Positions 4,896-5,739 of a DNA stretch of 5,739 nt are shown one piece after another. The DNA comes from an uncultured Selenomonadales bacterium (lineage in GTDB: Bacteria > Bacillota_C > Negativicutes > Selenomonadales > Selenomonadaceae). The stretch is taken from assembly GCA_946407175.1 (NCBI GenBank), contig CAMJNB010000112.1:1-5739 (forward strand). Reading direction: 5' to 3'. Position 1 is the stretch's first letter. Each line of letters begins with the position of its first letter. The position numbers and the translations under genes were made by a program. The notes beneath the pieces were generated by a model that did not search any database, was not told where the DNA came from, and saw only the letters and a program-made list of their open reading frames with translations.

Positions 4896-5739
4896 TTGGG
4901 ATTTTTTGATAAATTAATGTCGGGGCTTTCCAAGACCCGTGAAAAATTGGCTGATAAACTTGATGAACTTTTGCACGGCTCCGTGCAAATTGACGACGAC
5001 CTTTTAGACGAATTAGAAGAAACATTGATAATGTCAGACGTCGGCACGAAGACGACGGAAAAGTTAATGGAAGACCTGAGAAAGGGCGTACGTAAAGCCG
5101 AAATAAAATCTGCCGACGACGTAAAAAAATTCCTCTCCAACCAAATACGTGAAATACTGATTGAAGAAGAAGGCGTGACGGCAGAAGTTGAGCCGCCGAA
5201 AGTTATTTTAATGATTGGCGTGAACGGCGCGGGTAAAACTACGACGATTGGCAAGTTAAGCGCCTACTACGCCGAACGCGGCAAAAAAGTCATGGTCGCC
5301 GCCGCTGATACTTTTCGCGCAGGTGCCATTGAACAGCTTGAAATTTGGGCGAATCGTACCGGCGCCGAAATTATAAAGCACAGTGAAGGCTCTAACCCGT
5401 CTTCCGTTGCATTGGACGCCGCACGCTCTGCCGTTGCAAAAAATATCGACGTGCTGATTGTCGACACTGCGGGACGCCTGCAAAATAAATTTAATCTTAT
5501 GGAAGAGTTGAAAAAAATTAATCGCATTATCGGCAAAGGCATTCCCGGCGCGCCGCACGAAGTTTTATTGGTACTTGACGCCACGACTGGACAAAACGCC
5601 CTGCGACAGGCTGAACTTTTTGCGAAGTCTGCCGACATTACCGGCCTTGTGCTGACTAAGCTTGACGGCACGGCGAAAGGCGTAATGATTATCGGCATTA
5701 AGGAAGAATTAAATATTCCCGTGAAATGGGTCGGCGTCG
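4896..5739 (+). CDS. ftsY: Signal recognition particle receptor FtsY, partial
   Basis: The first 281 residues of FtsY are present; the gene runs off the right edge just after PVKWVGV, so only about the last 20-25 residues should be missing. FtsY is the membrane-associated GTPase that docks SRP-ribosome complexes at the Sec translocon. The N domain (about 1-95) starts MGFFDKLMSGLSKTREKL, with no long acidic A domain, as in many Firmicutes. The G domain shows G1 GVNGAGKTTT (108-117), the insertion-box DTFRAGAIEQL (138-148), G3 DTAGR (190-194) and G4 TKLDGTAKG (254-262). Two family positions differ: DTFRAAA reads DTFRAGA, and AKGG reads AKGV. The TTG start is set by AGGTGA 7 bases upstream and gives the expected short N-terminus. 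FtsY often follows smc in Firmicutes; here it follows a nucleoside transporter. Confidence 0.95.
   Translation, partial: MGFFDKLMSGLSKTREKLADKLDELLHGSVQIDDDLLDELEETLIMSDVGTKTTEKLMEDLRKGVRKAEIKSADDVKKFLSNQIREILIEEEGVTAEVEPPKVILMIGVNGAGKTTTIGKLSAYYAERGKKVMVAAADTFRAGAIEQLEIWANRTGAEIIKHSEGSNPSSVALDAARSAVAKNIDVLIVDTAGRLQNKFNLMEELKKINRIIGKGIPGAPHEVLLVLDATTGQNALRQAELFAKSADITGLVLTKLDGTAKGVMIIGIKEELNIPVKWVGV

Noticed and set aside
4867..4897. Promoter-like TTAAGA and TATATT before ftsY
   Set aside because: The spacing is about 19 bases and the -10 overlaps the TTG start codon, so the transcript would lack the ribosome-binding site. The similarity is explained by the TTAAGAA repeats and AT-rich DNA.
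4346..5254. A 302-codon leftward open frame
   Set aside because: It lies opposite nupC and ftsY, which have clear family motifs, and spans their junction. Its translation is serine- and isoleucine-rich with no recognisable domain, as expected for the antisense of real genes.
5267..5698. A 143-codon leftward open frame opposite ftsY
   Set aside because: It is fully within ftsY, with no ribosome-binding site or domain evidence. It is a by-product of the GTPase coding sequence.

Overview
The window looks like chromosomal DNA from a low- to mid-GC Firmicutes-type bacterium. The signs are strong purine-rich Shine-Dalgarno sequences, frequent TTG starts, an FtsY with no long acidic N-terminal domain, and a Tat/lipobox surface protein. 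A Negativicutes-like (Selenomonas group) origin is a guess from overall style and is not proven. There are two partial genes, four complete genes and one candidate small gene. No phage, transposase, CRISPR array, rRNA or tRNA was seen.

Left edge (1-551). The 5' end of lepA (elongation factor 4) runs leftward off the window from a TTG start. It has a good sigma-A-type promoter, and an AT-rich palindrome sits between the -35 and -10. The rest of this 354-base divergent intergenic region holds a 12-bp perfect palindrome, a 26-codon leftward ORF with a good ribosome-binding site, a possible antisense terminator across that ORF, and a GC hairpin just ahead of the next gene's ribosome-binding site.

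Rightward cluster (552-5739). Five genes are tightly packed: an HD-domain hydrolase, a Tat-exported metallophosphoesterase lipoprotein overlapping it by 20 bases, a short GspE/PilB-family secretion ATPase, a CNT-family (NupC-like) nucleoside transporter, and ftsY (SRP receptor GTPase, running off the right edge). Gaps are 15, 44 and 36 bases, so one transcript is plausible. The surface phosphatase and nucleoside transporter could form a nucleotide-scavenging pair, but this is inference.

The most unusual structure is a set of 7-bp tandem repeats at three successive gene junctions: TARCCCC x3, TAGNNNN x6, and TTAAGAA x2 plus degenerate units. Each junction has a different consensus, and the first two overlap the stop codon of the upstream gene. 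At the first junction the repeats occupy the place where the next gene's ribosome-binding site should be.
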